Of a DNA stretch of 64,000 nucleotides, positions 8,278 through 14,876 are shown in pieces (position 1 is the first letter of the stretch; each line of letters starts with the position of its first letter). The translations under genes were made by a program, and so were the position numbers. Source of the DNA: Rubrolithibacter danxiaensis (GTDB lineage: Bacteria > Bacteroidota > Bacteroidia > Sphingobacteriales > Sphingobacteriaceae). Location: contig NZ_JBKOPS010000003.1 in NCBI RefSeq assembly GCF_047272945.1, forward strand, positions 62,001 to 126,000, given 5' to 3'. Under the pieces are notes generated by a model. The model saw nothing but the letters and a program-made list of their open reading frames with translations. It searched no databases and was not told the DNA's origin.

Positions 8278-8685
8278 ATGATTATAAGAAAGAATTTCCT
8301 TGTAACTATTGCGCTGCTTTCCGCTGTAGTTTTAGGTACTGCGGCCACCAGTCCGGCACCCGACGAAAAACACGAAGGATACAAAAACCTGAAAGTTTTA
8401 CCAAAAAACATTACAGAAGACCAGATGAAAGAGGTGATGAAAGGCTGGAGTAAGGCTTTGGGGGTAAAATGTAATCATTGCCATGTGCAGCAGAAAGACG
8501 ACCCGAAAAAGCTGGACTTCCCCAACGATGCAAAGCCCGAAAAAGACATGGCCCGTTCCATGTATAAGATGACCATGAAAATAAATAAGAAATATTTTGG
8601 CCACGAAAAGCATGAAGGCGAAAAGGCAGTGATGGAAGTATCCTGCAACACCTGCCACCGGGGACACGATGAGCCGGAGAAATAG
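8278..8685 (+). CDS. Secreted cytochrome c with two CxxCH motifs (photosynthetic-reaction-centre-cytochrome-like family)
   Basis: A 135-residue exported haem protein. After a short signal peptide (residues 1-23, a KNF start then a hydrophobic core ending ATS), it has two haem c sites, CNHCH at 65-69 and CNTCH at 123-127. They flank a DFPNDAKPEKDMARSMYKMT block typical of the family named for the photosynthetic reaction centre cytochrome subunit. In non-phototrophic Bacteroidota such proteins are taken to be periplasmic electron carriers; the partner here is unknown. A terminator follows directly. Confidence 0.85.
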   Translation: MIIRKNFLVTIALLSAVVLGTAATSPAPDEKHEGYKNLKVLPKNITEDQMKEVMKGWSKALGVKCNHCHVQQKDDPKKLDFPNDAKPEKDMARSMYKMTMKINKKYFGHEKHEGEKAVMEVSCNTCHRGHDEPEK

Positions 8686-8702
8686 AAAGATTGATATTTA
8701 AT

Positions 8703-8730
8703 AACAGGCCTGTACTTCCAGGCCTGTTTT
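8703..8730 (+). terminator. Intrinsic terminator after the cytochrome gene
   Basis: AACAGGCCTG (8703-8712) pairs perfectly with CAGGCCTGTT (8719-8728) around the loop TACTTC and runs into TTTT. It lies 17 bases after the cytochrome stop codon and marks the end of the core block before the accessory region. Confidence 0.85.
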
Positions 8731-8845
8731 GTTAGACTATTAACTGTAATTATTAAGGAAATATACGCAGTTATGCGTAAAGCCAATCGTTAGCGGCAAG
8801 TCTAACCAAACACAACCAAAAAACCAAGCACCCTACTACCCAACT

Positions 8846-8884
8846 TTTGGACTTCTCACGACAATAACTTTGGACTTTTCAAGA
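8846..8884 (+). promoter_or_regulatory. Direct repeats, candidate AraC-type operator
   Basis: TTTGGACTTCTCACGA (8846-8861) and TTTGGACTTTTCAAGA (8869-8884) are near-identical 16-mers spaced 23 bases apart. They lie just upstream of a CAACTTTG near-match to the -7 box (8908-8915) and 52 bases before the nitroreductase ATG. Two same-direction half-sites about two helical turns apart next to a promoter is the usual AraC/XylS operator plan. The operon encodes an AraC regulator as its third gene. Confidence 0.6.
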
Positions 8885-8935
8885 AAGCTAAATGGATATT
8901 TTATGCTCAACTTTGCAGCTTAAAATAGATACAAG

Positions 8936-9586
8936 ATGGCATTATTAGAAGATTTAAGATGGCGTTACGCTACAAAAAAAATGAACGGGCAAATCGTTCC
9001 GCAAGAAAAATTAGACTATATACTGGAGTCAGCAAGATTAGCACCTTCTTCTTCTGGATTGCAGCAGTATAGGGTTTTTGTCATTAAACAAGGTGAAAAA
9101 CTTAAACAACTCAACGATTTGGTTTTTAAGAATTTCCCTTTTAATCAAAACCAAATTCTATCTTGTTCTCATATTTTGGTTTGGGCGGCTTTTTCTGAAT
9201 ACACCTTCGAGAGGGTAAAAACGCCACTTACCCAATCAGCAATATTTCGTGGTCAACCCGAAAACCATTCGGATGAATATATCCAAAGACTTTATACGCA
9301 TTACGAATCATTCGATAAAAATTGGCAGGAAAACCATTGTGCTAAACAAGCTTATTTGTCTTTTGGCATAGCTCTTATGGCTGCTGCCGAGCAAAAGGTA
9401 GATGCTACGCCAATGGAGGGTTTTGACAAGATAAAAATGGACGAATTTCTTGGGATTGGTGGTGATTCAGGTCTTAAAAGCGTACTAGCAATGCCTATAG
9501 GGTACAGAGATGAAGCCAATGACTGGTTGGTAAATCTAAAAAAATGGAGAGTCTCCAAAGAGGAATTTGTAACCGAAATACTGTAA
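8936..9586 (+). CDS. Nitroreductase-family NAD(P)H-dependent flavin oxidoreductase
   Basis: A 216-residue single-domain protein of the FMN nitroreductase fold. The N-terminal RWRYATKKMN and the SARLAPSSSGLQQYRVFVI block (about residues 30-49) form the conserved FMN phosphate-binding region. The C-terminal GGDSGLKSVLAMPIGYRD matches the second flavin contact. Such enzymes reduce nitro compounds or quinones; the real substrate here is unknown. The ATG follows the candidate AraC operator. Only four bases separate it from the aldo/keto reductase, and the AraC gene follows, suggesting one self-regulated redox or detoxification operon. Confidence 0.85.
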   Translation: MALLEDLRWRYATKKMNGQIVPQEKLDYILESARLAPSSSGLQQYRVFVIKQGEKLKQLNDLVFKNFPFNQNQILSCSHILVWAAFSEYTFERVKTPLTQSAIFRGQPENHSDEYIQRLYTHYESFDKNWQENHCAKQAYLSFGIALMAAAEQKVDATPMEGFDKIKMDEFLGIGGDSGLKSVLAMPIGYRDEANDWLVNLKKWRVSKEEFVTEIL

Positions 9587-9590
9587 TCCG

Positions 9591-10577
9591 ATGCAAACAA
9601 GGAAATTAGGAAAAAACGGACCGGAAGTTTCAGCTATATCAATAGGAACAAGCTGGGGAATAAACAGCTTATCAGAATGGCATCAAGCTAAAAAACAATT
9701 AAGCCAAACTTTGCATCAGGCAATAGATGCTGGAATCAATTTTATCAATACCGCTGATTTTTACGGTTGTGGAATCAGTGAACTTACAATTGGTGAAGTC
9801 ATTAAAGAAAGAAGAAAAGACGTTTTCATCAGCGTTAAAACAGGAGCTGTCATCAACGCACACGGACATTTTACAGGACTGGATGGAAGCCCAAAAGCGA
9901 TAAAAAACTATTGTGCCTATTCACTCAAGCGTTTGGGGGTAGATGAGATTGATTTGTACCAGCCTTGCCGTGTTGATCCTCAAGTTCCTATTGAGGAAAC
10001 TGTTGGAGCAATTAAAGATTTGATTTCTGAAGGAAAGGTGAGATATTTAGGACTATCTGAAGCAAATGCAAAGCAATTACAGCGGGCTAATAAAATACAT
10101 CAAGTATCAACATTGGAAATTGAATATTCATTAGCAACTCGGTTTATTGAAAATGAGATTTTACAAGTTGCAAGAAACCTGGGTACTGCTATAGTTCCAT
10201 ATTCTGTATTCAGTTATGGTTTACTTACGGGTAAGATGAAATTTCCTTTACCTGAAAATGATTATAAAAATATGTTGCCTCGTTTTGAAAGTGTAAATTT
10301 GAAGCATAATTTAGAATTGGTAGAAAGGCTGAAAGATATTGCAAAAAGTAAAAATGTCAGTGCCAGCCAAATAGCATTGGCCTGGCTTTTAAATCAAGGT
10401 GATGACATTATTCCGATTGTTGGAATGACAAAACCTGAACGGATAACAGAAAATACAGAAGCACTACAAATTAATTTCACAAACAGTGAGCTTCAACTAT
10501 TAAATGAAACCTTTTGCGAAGGAGCATTTAAAGGAGAACGTTATCCACCAGCCTTTTTATCCTGGGTTGCTTCTTAA
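9591..10577 (+). CDS. Aldo/keto reductase
   Basis: A 328-residue NADPH-dependent carbonyl reductase fold. The tetrad Asp and Tyr appear in NTADFYGCGISE near residue 55 and the Lys in SVKTGA near 83. The strand that normally carries the catalytic His reads DLYQPCRVDP near 123, so that histidine is absent. Related proteins with PxRxDP at this place exist, so this is more likely a subfamily trait than damage. GKVRYLGLSEAN and the late VGMTKPERITEN nucleotide-binding segment are also standard. It is the second gene of the nitroreductase-AKR-AraC operon. Confidence 0.85.
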   Translation: MQTRKLGKNGPEVSAISIGTSWGINSLSEWHQAKKQLSQTLHQAIDAGINFINTADFYGCGISELTIGEVIKERRKDVFISVKTGAVINAHGHFTGLDGSPKAIKNYCAYSLKRLGVDEIDLYQPCRVDPQVPIEETVGAIKDLISEGKVRYLGLSEANAKQLQRANKIHQVSTLEIEYSLATRFIENEILQVARNLGTAIVPYSVFSYGLLTGKMKFPLPENDYKNMLPRFESVNLKHNLELVERLKDIAKSKNVSASQIALAWLLNQGDDIIPIVGMTKPERITENTEALQINFTNSELQLLNETFCEGAFKGERYPPAFLSWVAS

Positions 10578-10591
10578 ATCAGAACCGCAAA

Positions 10592-11392
10592 ATGAGTTTA
10601 GATAAAACATTAGAGTATGTAAATGCTGAAATTTCGGGAGAACACTTTATTTCAGAACACACTTTCTTTTATATCAAAAAAGGAGAGACAAATTGTTATG
10701 ACGGTAACAAAACATTTGTTTTCAAATCGGGTGAGTTTGGTCTCATCCGAAAAAATCGTCTTGCTAGATACAGCAAGAAAAAAACAATTAATGACATAGA
10801 AACAGTATTTATCCGATTTGATGAAAAATTCCTTAAAAGCTTTCAGGAAAAACACAAAATCCCAACAGATTTATTCAAGTACGATAACACATTTATACGA
10901 CTTAGTTCAAATGATCTGTTGCCCATTTTTATTGATTCATTATCCCATCTTTTACATCAAGGAATAATCAGGGAACCTTTTGCAGATGTTAAGCGTGAAG
11001 AATTGCTTTTAATTCTTTTAGAAAAACAACCTGAATTAGCCGGTTTAGTTTTCGATTATAGCATTCCACAGAAAATTGATATTGAAGAATTTATAAATAA
11101 AAATTTCAAATTCAACGTAAGCGTTGAACGTTTTGCATTTTTGACAGGCCGAAGCTTATCCGCATTTAAGCGTGATTTTAAAGCCATTTTCAACGAAACG
11201 CCAAACCGTTGGTTAGTAAAAAAACGTTTGCAAGAAGCCTATTTTCTCATTGAAAAGAAAAAACAAAAACCATCTGACATTTATTTAGAATTGGGTTTTG
11301 AAACATTATCCCATTTTTCTTATGCCTTCAAAAAGCAATTTGGTGTGACTCCAACAGAAATTACCGGAAAAGAGAAAGAGACCAGCCGCTAA
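10592..11392 (+). CDS. AraC-family transcriptional regulator
   Basis: A 266-residue DNA-binding regulator. The N-terminal half (about residues 10-150) is a divergent cupin-like sensor domain. The C-terminal half (about 165-262) has the two helix-turn-helix units, with SVERFAFLTGRSLSAFKRDF as the first and DIYLELGFETLSHFSYAFKK then GVTPTEI as the second. It follows the aldo/keto reductase by 14 bases and most likely controls that operon through the direct repeats at 8846-8884. Its TAA stop (11390-11392) lies inside the outer box of the following attC-like palindrome, a position typical of cassette-borne genes. Confidence 0.88.
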   Translation: MSLDKTLEYVNAEISGEHFISEHTFFYIKKGETNCYDGNKTFVFKSGEFGLIRKNRLARYSKKKTINDIETVFIRFDEKFLKSFQEKHKIPTDLFKYDNTFIRLSSNDLLPIFIDSLSHLLHQGIIREPFADVKREELLLILLEKQPELAGLVFDYSIPQKIDIEEFINKNFKFNVSVERFAFLTGRSLSAFKRDFKAIFNETPNRWLVKKRLQEAYFLIEKKKQKPSDIYLELGFETLSHFSYAFKKQFGVTPTEITGKEKETSR

Positions 11393-11516
11393 CAAGGTAT
11401 TGCCAAAAGCGGGGTTGAAGGAATACTATTGAACTTTTGGCTATATTTGAATTATGGTATTTCTATTGAAATTCAGTGCTAATAATCCCCGCCTTCGGCA
11501 ATACCCAACCCGTTAG
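11385..11516 (+). repeat. attC-like palindrome A (after the AraC gene)
   Basis: The left arm is CTAAC (11389-11393), GGTATTGCC (11396-11404) and GCGGGG (11409-11414). The right arm is CCCCGC (11487-11492), GGCAATACC (11497-11505) and GTTAG (11512-11516). The three paired blocks are separated by short unpaired spacers, and about 72 bases of A/T-rich sequence lie in the middle. Blocks of 5, 9 and 6 paired bases with unequal spacers resemble the R''/L''/L'/R' layout of attC. There is no T run, so it is not a simple terminator. Confidence 0.6.
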
Positions 11517-11567
11517 TTGAAAGTTTAAAGACTGCATCACGTTTAAGTTCATTACACCTAAGACCGA

Positions 11568-12194
11568 ATGATATATTTTTTTCTCATTGAAATTGGGCTT
11601 CTAGCTACGCCAATCCTCGCTTACCTTCTTTATAAAAAGTTTTCAATCAACAAAAATATAATCGCCTGGCTTCTTGGCTCACTATCGGTTTTAGCATTAT
11701 GCTGGTTTTTTGATATTTCATTTAAAGGCGACACCTTAGACTTTGTACTGCCGATCTCTTTATACATAAGCTATTGTTACTTGATGTTTCACCTATTTCA
11801 GCTAAAAAATAAACTCGCGAAGTTTTTTGCTTGTTTTGTGGCCGCTGTACCTATTCTTGCTGGTTATTTGGTTGCAACGCTAGGTATATTAGGTCTGATG
11901 ATGGTTAGCCTAGACTTTGAATCTGAAAGGACAGTCGATTTAGGCAATGATAGCTATTTTCGAGAGTATGGGCATGGAAACGCGACAACCGATGATGGAG
12001 GTTTGAAAGTTGACGTCTATAAATATTTACCTTGGTTTCCGTTACTTGAAAAGAGGATATTTTCGAAAAGATTGAGCTTGATGCGGTACGAAACCAGTAA
12101 TTTGAACATAAAGTTGACGACAAGTGGCGATCAATACAATATTCGCATATACTCGAATGACTCTCTTCAGATCGACACTACCGTCAGAAGATGA
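11568..12194 (+). CDS. Multi-pass membrane protein of unknown function
   Basis: A 208-residue protein that I do not recognise. Four hydrophobic segments occupy roughly residues 3-22, 33-50, 59-76 and 85-112, followed by a soluble C-terminal half of about 90 residues ending in SLQIDTTVRR. The C-terminal part has many charged residues and would face one side of the membrane. It lies alone between two attC-like palindromes and fills a cassette-like interval. No gene upstream or downstream gives a functional hint. Confidence 0.7.
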   Translation: MIYFFLIEIGLLATPILAYLLYKKFSINKNIIAWLLGSLSVLALCWFFDISFKGDTLDFVLPISLYISYCYLMFHLFQLKNKLAKFFACFVAAVPILAGYLVATLGILGLMMVSLDFESERTVDLGNDSYFREYGHGNATTDDGGLKVDVYKYLPWFPLLEKRIFSKRLSLMRYETSNLNIKLTTSGDQYNIRIYSNDSLQIDTTVRR

Positions 12195-12200
12195 AAACCT

Positions 12201-12335
12201 ACCGCTAACAAGAGCTTGTAGCTATTGCTATGGTCGTGGTTTATGTAAATTCAGATCTTTCTAGTACTTTAGATCACGCTTGAAACTGTACTGCTTTCAA
12301 TTACGCAACAGCCACAAGCCGTTAACCGTTGTGCG
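12201..12335 (+). repeat. attC-like palindrome B (after the membrane protein gene)
   Basis: The left arm runs ACCGCTAAC (12201-12209), GCTTGT (12214-12219), GCT and TTGC (12225-12228). The right arm runs GCAA (12305-12308), AGC, ACAAGC (12314-12319) and then a TTAACC spacer before GTTGTGCG (12328-12335). Two A-C mismatches interrupt the stem. The segment before the final GTT reads AACC, as in palindrome C and nearly as in A. The palindrome starts seven bases after the preceding stop codon. Confidence 0.55.
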
Positions 12336-12467
12336 CATTGTAAAGACCCCATCACTATCCTGAACTATCTCCTTGAAACATCAATTTTTAAACCACCGGA
12401 ATATATAAAAATTTCCTATCTTGACAAAGTTTGTAAAAATAGATAGATTTAAGAGTATTTATTTATA

Positions 12468-12475
12468 TATATTTG
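12468..12475 (+). promoter_or_regulatory. Predicted -7 promoter element of the ATPase gene
   Basis: TATATTTG matches TAnnTTTG exactly, 19 bases before the ATG at 12495, within a strongly A/T-rich stretch. No good -33 TTTG is found at the normal 19-base spacing. The ATPase thus appears to bring its own promoter, unlike most classic integron cassettes. Confidence 0.45.
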
Positions 12476-12494
12476 ACAAAAATAAACAGGTTGC

Positions 12495-13943
12495 ATGAGT
12501 GGTTCAAGCCCTATTCCGACAGAAAAAATAATAGAACGCTTACGTTACGAAAATCCGTGGTGGATAAATAAGCAGATATCTGAAGCATACAGCTCTATGT
12601 CAAAACGCTTATATTTCAAATTGTTTTATCCATATGTAATAGAAAAAAACATACGAAGAGCATTAGTGCTAATGGGACCAAGGCGTGTTGGAAAAACAGT
12701 AATGCTTTTTCACAGCATAGAGCAGTTAATAACTGACAATGTCAATCCACAAAAGATATTCTTTATAGGTATAGACAACCCTATTTATGTGCATTTAAGT
12801 TTAGAAGACATTTTAAATTTATGTAAACAGGCACTTAATCAAAATAATTTAAATGGCTGTTATGTGTTCTTTGATGAAATCCAATACTTAAAGGATTGGG
12901 AAAGACATCTTAAAGTGCTTGTGGATTCATTCCCTGAAACAAAATTCATTGTTTCAGGCTCCGCTGCTGCTGCTCTAAAATGGCACAGCACAGAAAGTGG
13001 AGCAGGTAGATTTACAGATTTCATGCTACCTCCACTTACTTTTCAAGAGTATATCCATCTTAAAAAGATGAATCACTTAATGTACGATGGTAGCATTACT
13101 TACGGAGAAAAACAAATGCCTTATTGCCTTACTCACGACATAAAAGCATTTAATAGGGAATTCATTCACTATTTGAACTTCGGAGGTTACCCAGAGGTAG
13201 TTTTATCAGAAAGGATACAGAGTGACATGGGCAGGTACGTTAAAAACGACATTGTTGACAAAGTATTATTGCGTGATTTACCTAGTTTATATGGAATAAA
13301 AGACGTTCAAGAATTGAACCGATTTTTTACTTATATCGCCTACAATTCGGGGAATGAATTTTCATATGAAACTATGAGTAGAGAAAGCGGCATACAGAAA
13401 GATACACTCAAAAAATATTTAGAATACTTAGAAGCAGCATTTCTCATTAAAGTATTAAACAAAGTTGATGTAAATGCCAAACGTTTAAAGAGAATTACAA
13501 GCTTTAAAGTTTATTTAACCAACCCCTCATTGCGTACAGCTTTATTCTCCCCTATTTCTGAAACAGATAATGAAATGGGAAACTTAGTAGAGACAGCAGT
13601 ATTGTCACAATGGATGCATCGAGAGAAGTTAGACCTAACTTATGCCCGATGGAAGGATGGACGATTTGAAGGCGAAGTAGATTTAGTTTTAGTCGATGAC
13701 AAAAAATATAAACCTGTTTGGGGCGTAGAAATAAAATGGAGTAACCGATACTTTGAAAAGCCTCAAGAATTAAAAAGCTTGATTCAATTTTGTAAAGCCA
13801 ATTCATTTGAAAAATCTTTGGTAACCTCAATCGACCAAACTGGAGTAAAGACGATAGATAATATAGCATTTTCATTTTTACCTGCATCTATATACAGCTA
13901 TAACATAGGCGATATTACATTGAAAATGAAGAATAACATATAA
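12495..13943 (+). CDS. ATP-binding protein, AAA_14 plus DUF4143 architecture
   Basis: A 482-residue P-loop ATPase. Walker A is GPRRVGKTVML near residue 58 and Walker B is CYVFFDEIQYLKDWE near 121, followed by the sensor strand KFIVSGSAAAAL. This is the AAA_14 domain. The C-terminal half (about 230-440) has the DUF4143 region, with a winged-helix-like GIQKDTLKKYLEYLEAAFLI and the nuclease-fold-like WGVEIKWSNRYFEKPQEL near 402. The biological role of these common ATPases is not settled. It occupies its own cassette-like interval with a putative promoter, flanked by palindromes B and C. Confidence 0.85.
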   Translation: MSGSSPIPTEKIIERLRYENPWWINKQISEAYSSMSKRLYFKLFYPYVIEKNIRRALVLMGPRRVGKTVMLFHSIEQLITDNVNPQKIFFIGIDNPIYVHLSLEDILNLCKQALNQNNLNGCYVFFDEIQYLKDWERHLKVLVDSFPETKFIVSGSAAAALKWHSTESGAGRFTDFMLPPLTFQEYIHLKKMNHLMYDGSITYGEKQMPYCLTHDIKAFNREFIHYLNFGGYPEVVLSERIQSDMGRYVKNDIVDKVLLRDLPSLYGIKDVQELNRFFTYIAYNSGNEFSYETMSRESGIQKDTLKKYLEYLEAAFLIKVLNKVDVNAKRLKRITSFKVYLTNPSLRTALFSPISETDNEMGNLVETAVLSQWMHREKLDLTYARWKDGRFEGEVDLVLVDDKKYKPVWGVEIKWSNRYFEKPQELKSLIQFCKANSFEKSLVTSIDQTGVKTIDNIAFSFLPASIYSYNIGDITLKMKNNI

Positions 13944-13958
13944 CAAATGAACAACGAA

Positions 13959-14089
13959 CGCACAACACGGGTTTTGCGTCAGGCGGGCTGATGTGCAAAA
14001 CCTGGAGCTTTGTGCTTCTGTTTAAGTTCAGTGCAGGTTGACAGTTTTGTGCTCCGAAACCCGCCCGAACGCAAAGCCCGAACCGTTAT
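13959..14089 (+). repeat. attC-like palindrome C (after the ATPase gene)
   Basis: The left outer box CGCACAAC (13959-13966) is followed by GGGTTTTGCGT (13969-13979) and GGCGGG (13982-13987). The right arm is CCCGCC (14060-14065), ACGCAAAGCCC (14069-14079, one G-T wobble) and GTTAT (14085-14089), preceded by GAACC. The central part is about 72 bases and contains TTCAGTGC, a string also present in the centre of palindrome A. The left outer box is the exact complement of GTTGTGCG at 12328, at the start of the same interval. Confidence 0.6.
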
Positions 14090-14125
14090 TTTACCGCCCT
14101 CAAACCCACATGAAAAAACTTAAAT

Positions 14126-14656
14126 ATGACAACTAAAAACTCGCTTTATTCTGATCTGAAAGTTGTTAAAGAATTGGTTTATGATAAATGCGGCTTCGGA
14201 TTATCAAACCTGACACTGAATTCAGAATCTGTTGAATATGGCGCCTGTTCATTTGAGCTTGACGGACAGAAAATTGAACACAGAGTTTCTAAAATCACAC
14301 CTGCAAAAACAGGGCAATTTGTATCTATCTGGAAACGAAATAAAAAAGGAGTAACTGAACCCTTCGACGTATCAGATAACATTGATTTTATTGCAATTAC
14401 ATCTAAAAGCGGCGACACTATCGGACAATTTATTTTCCCGAAATCAGTGCTTGCGGACAAAGGAATCATCTCGCAAAACGGAAAAGGCGGAAAACGTGGA
14501 ATCAGGGTTTATCCTTCATGGGATGTTACTGCCAACAGGCAAGCAGAAAAAACTCAAATCTGGCAAACAGCATATTTTTTGATAATTAAATGCGACACCT
14601 CTGTTCATCTTGACTTAGCGAGAAAAATACTCGGTAATACCAGCAAAAACGTATAG
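14126..14656 (+). CDS. MepB-family protein
   Basis: A 176-residue protein matching the MepB domain along its length. Motifs are HRVSKITPAKTGQFVSIWKR (about residues 53-72), PFDVSDNIDFIAI near 80, IGQFIFPKSVLADKGIIS and GKRGIRVYPSWDV near 122, then KTQIWQTAYFL. MepB was named from the Staphylococcus mepRAB operon beside a multidrug pump; its own activity is unknown. It lies alone between palindrome C and the hairpin cluster at 14657, consistent with a further mobile single-gene unit. Confidence 0.82.
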   Translation: MTTKNSLYSDLKVVKELVYDKCGFGLSNLTLNSESVEYGACSFELDGQKIEHRVSKITPAKTGQFVSIWKRNKKGVTEPFDVSDNIDFIAITSKSGDTIGQFIFPKSVLADKGIISQNGKGGKRGIRVYPSWDVTANRQAEKTQIWQTAYFLIIKCDTSVHLDLARKILGNTSKNV

Positions 14657-14800
14657 GAATTGCGATTTCATCGCACATTACAAATGTAACTCAAAACCAT
14701 CCGCGTTATAAACGCGGACGACGAAAGCAATTTCTGTATACCTTAGTGTTAAGGCAAGTGACGGAGAAATAATCCGCCACAGCTTAAGCATTAAACGTTA
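14657..14800. repeat. Multi-hairpin palindromic element (REP/MITE-like)
   Basis: Immediately after the MepB stop there are three small hairpins with 3-base loops: GCGAT/ATCGC, ACATT/AATGT (around ACA) and the perfect CCGCGTT/AACGCGG at 14701-14717. They are enclosed by GAATTGC near 14657 and GCAATTTC near 14727. A fourth imperfect hairpin (TTAAG..GTG.CGG with CCG.CAC..CTTAA, 14749-14787) and CGTTAAC follow. It differs from palindromes A-C. The compact multi-hairpin form recalls REP elements spread by REP-associated tyrosine transposases, but no such gene is present here. Confidence 0.45.
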
Positions 14801-14876
14801 ACAATCAATAACTTCATCGTTCTTGAACAAGTAACTAATTCGATTTTACAACAGCTAACAGAAAAATAACTGGCAA

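Larger units (their letters stand above)
8789..14089 (+). mobile_element. Probable array of integron-like gene cassettes without an integrase (CALIN-like)
   Basis: Three intervals of same-strand genes are each closed by a long imperfect palindrome just after a stop codon. The first interval opens with GTTAGCGGC (8789-8797), and its closing palindrome opens with the exact complement GCCGCTAAC (11385-11393). The third opens with GTTGTGCG (12328-12335) and closes with CGCACAAC (13959-13966). This 5'-end/R'' complementarity is what a circularised integron cassette must have. The second interval keeps only the five-base GTTAG/CTAAC match. No integrase or attI is visible in the window. Two intervals are large for cassettes (2.7 and 1.8 kb), so an unrelated palindromic element remains possible. 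Confidence 0.5.

Noticed and set aside
8764..8779. Hairpin TACGCA-GTTA-TGCGTA as a full attC or attI at the start of the cassette region
   Set aside because: It has a stem of only six bases and no outer box pairing with GTTAGCGGC at 8789; it could be a decayed site, but this cannot be supported.
14085..14871. MepB gene as a fourth complete cassette (GTTATTTT at 14085 pairing with AAAATAAC near 14863)
   Set aside because: The match is A/T-only, and no attC-like palindrome follows it before arr; the hairpin cluster at 14657 is of another type.
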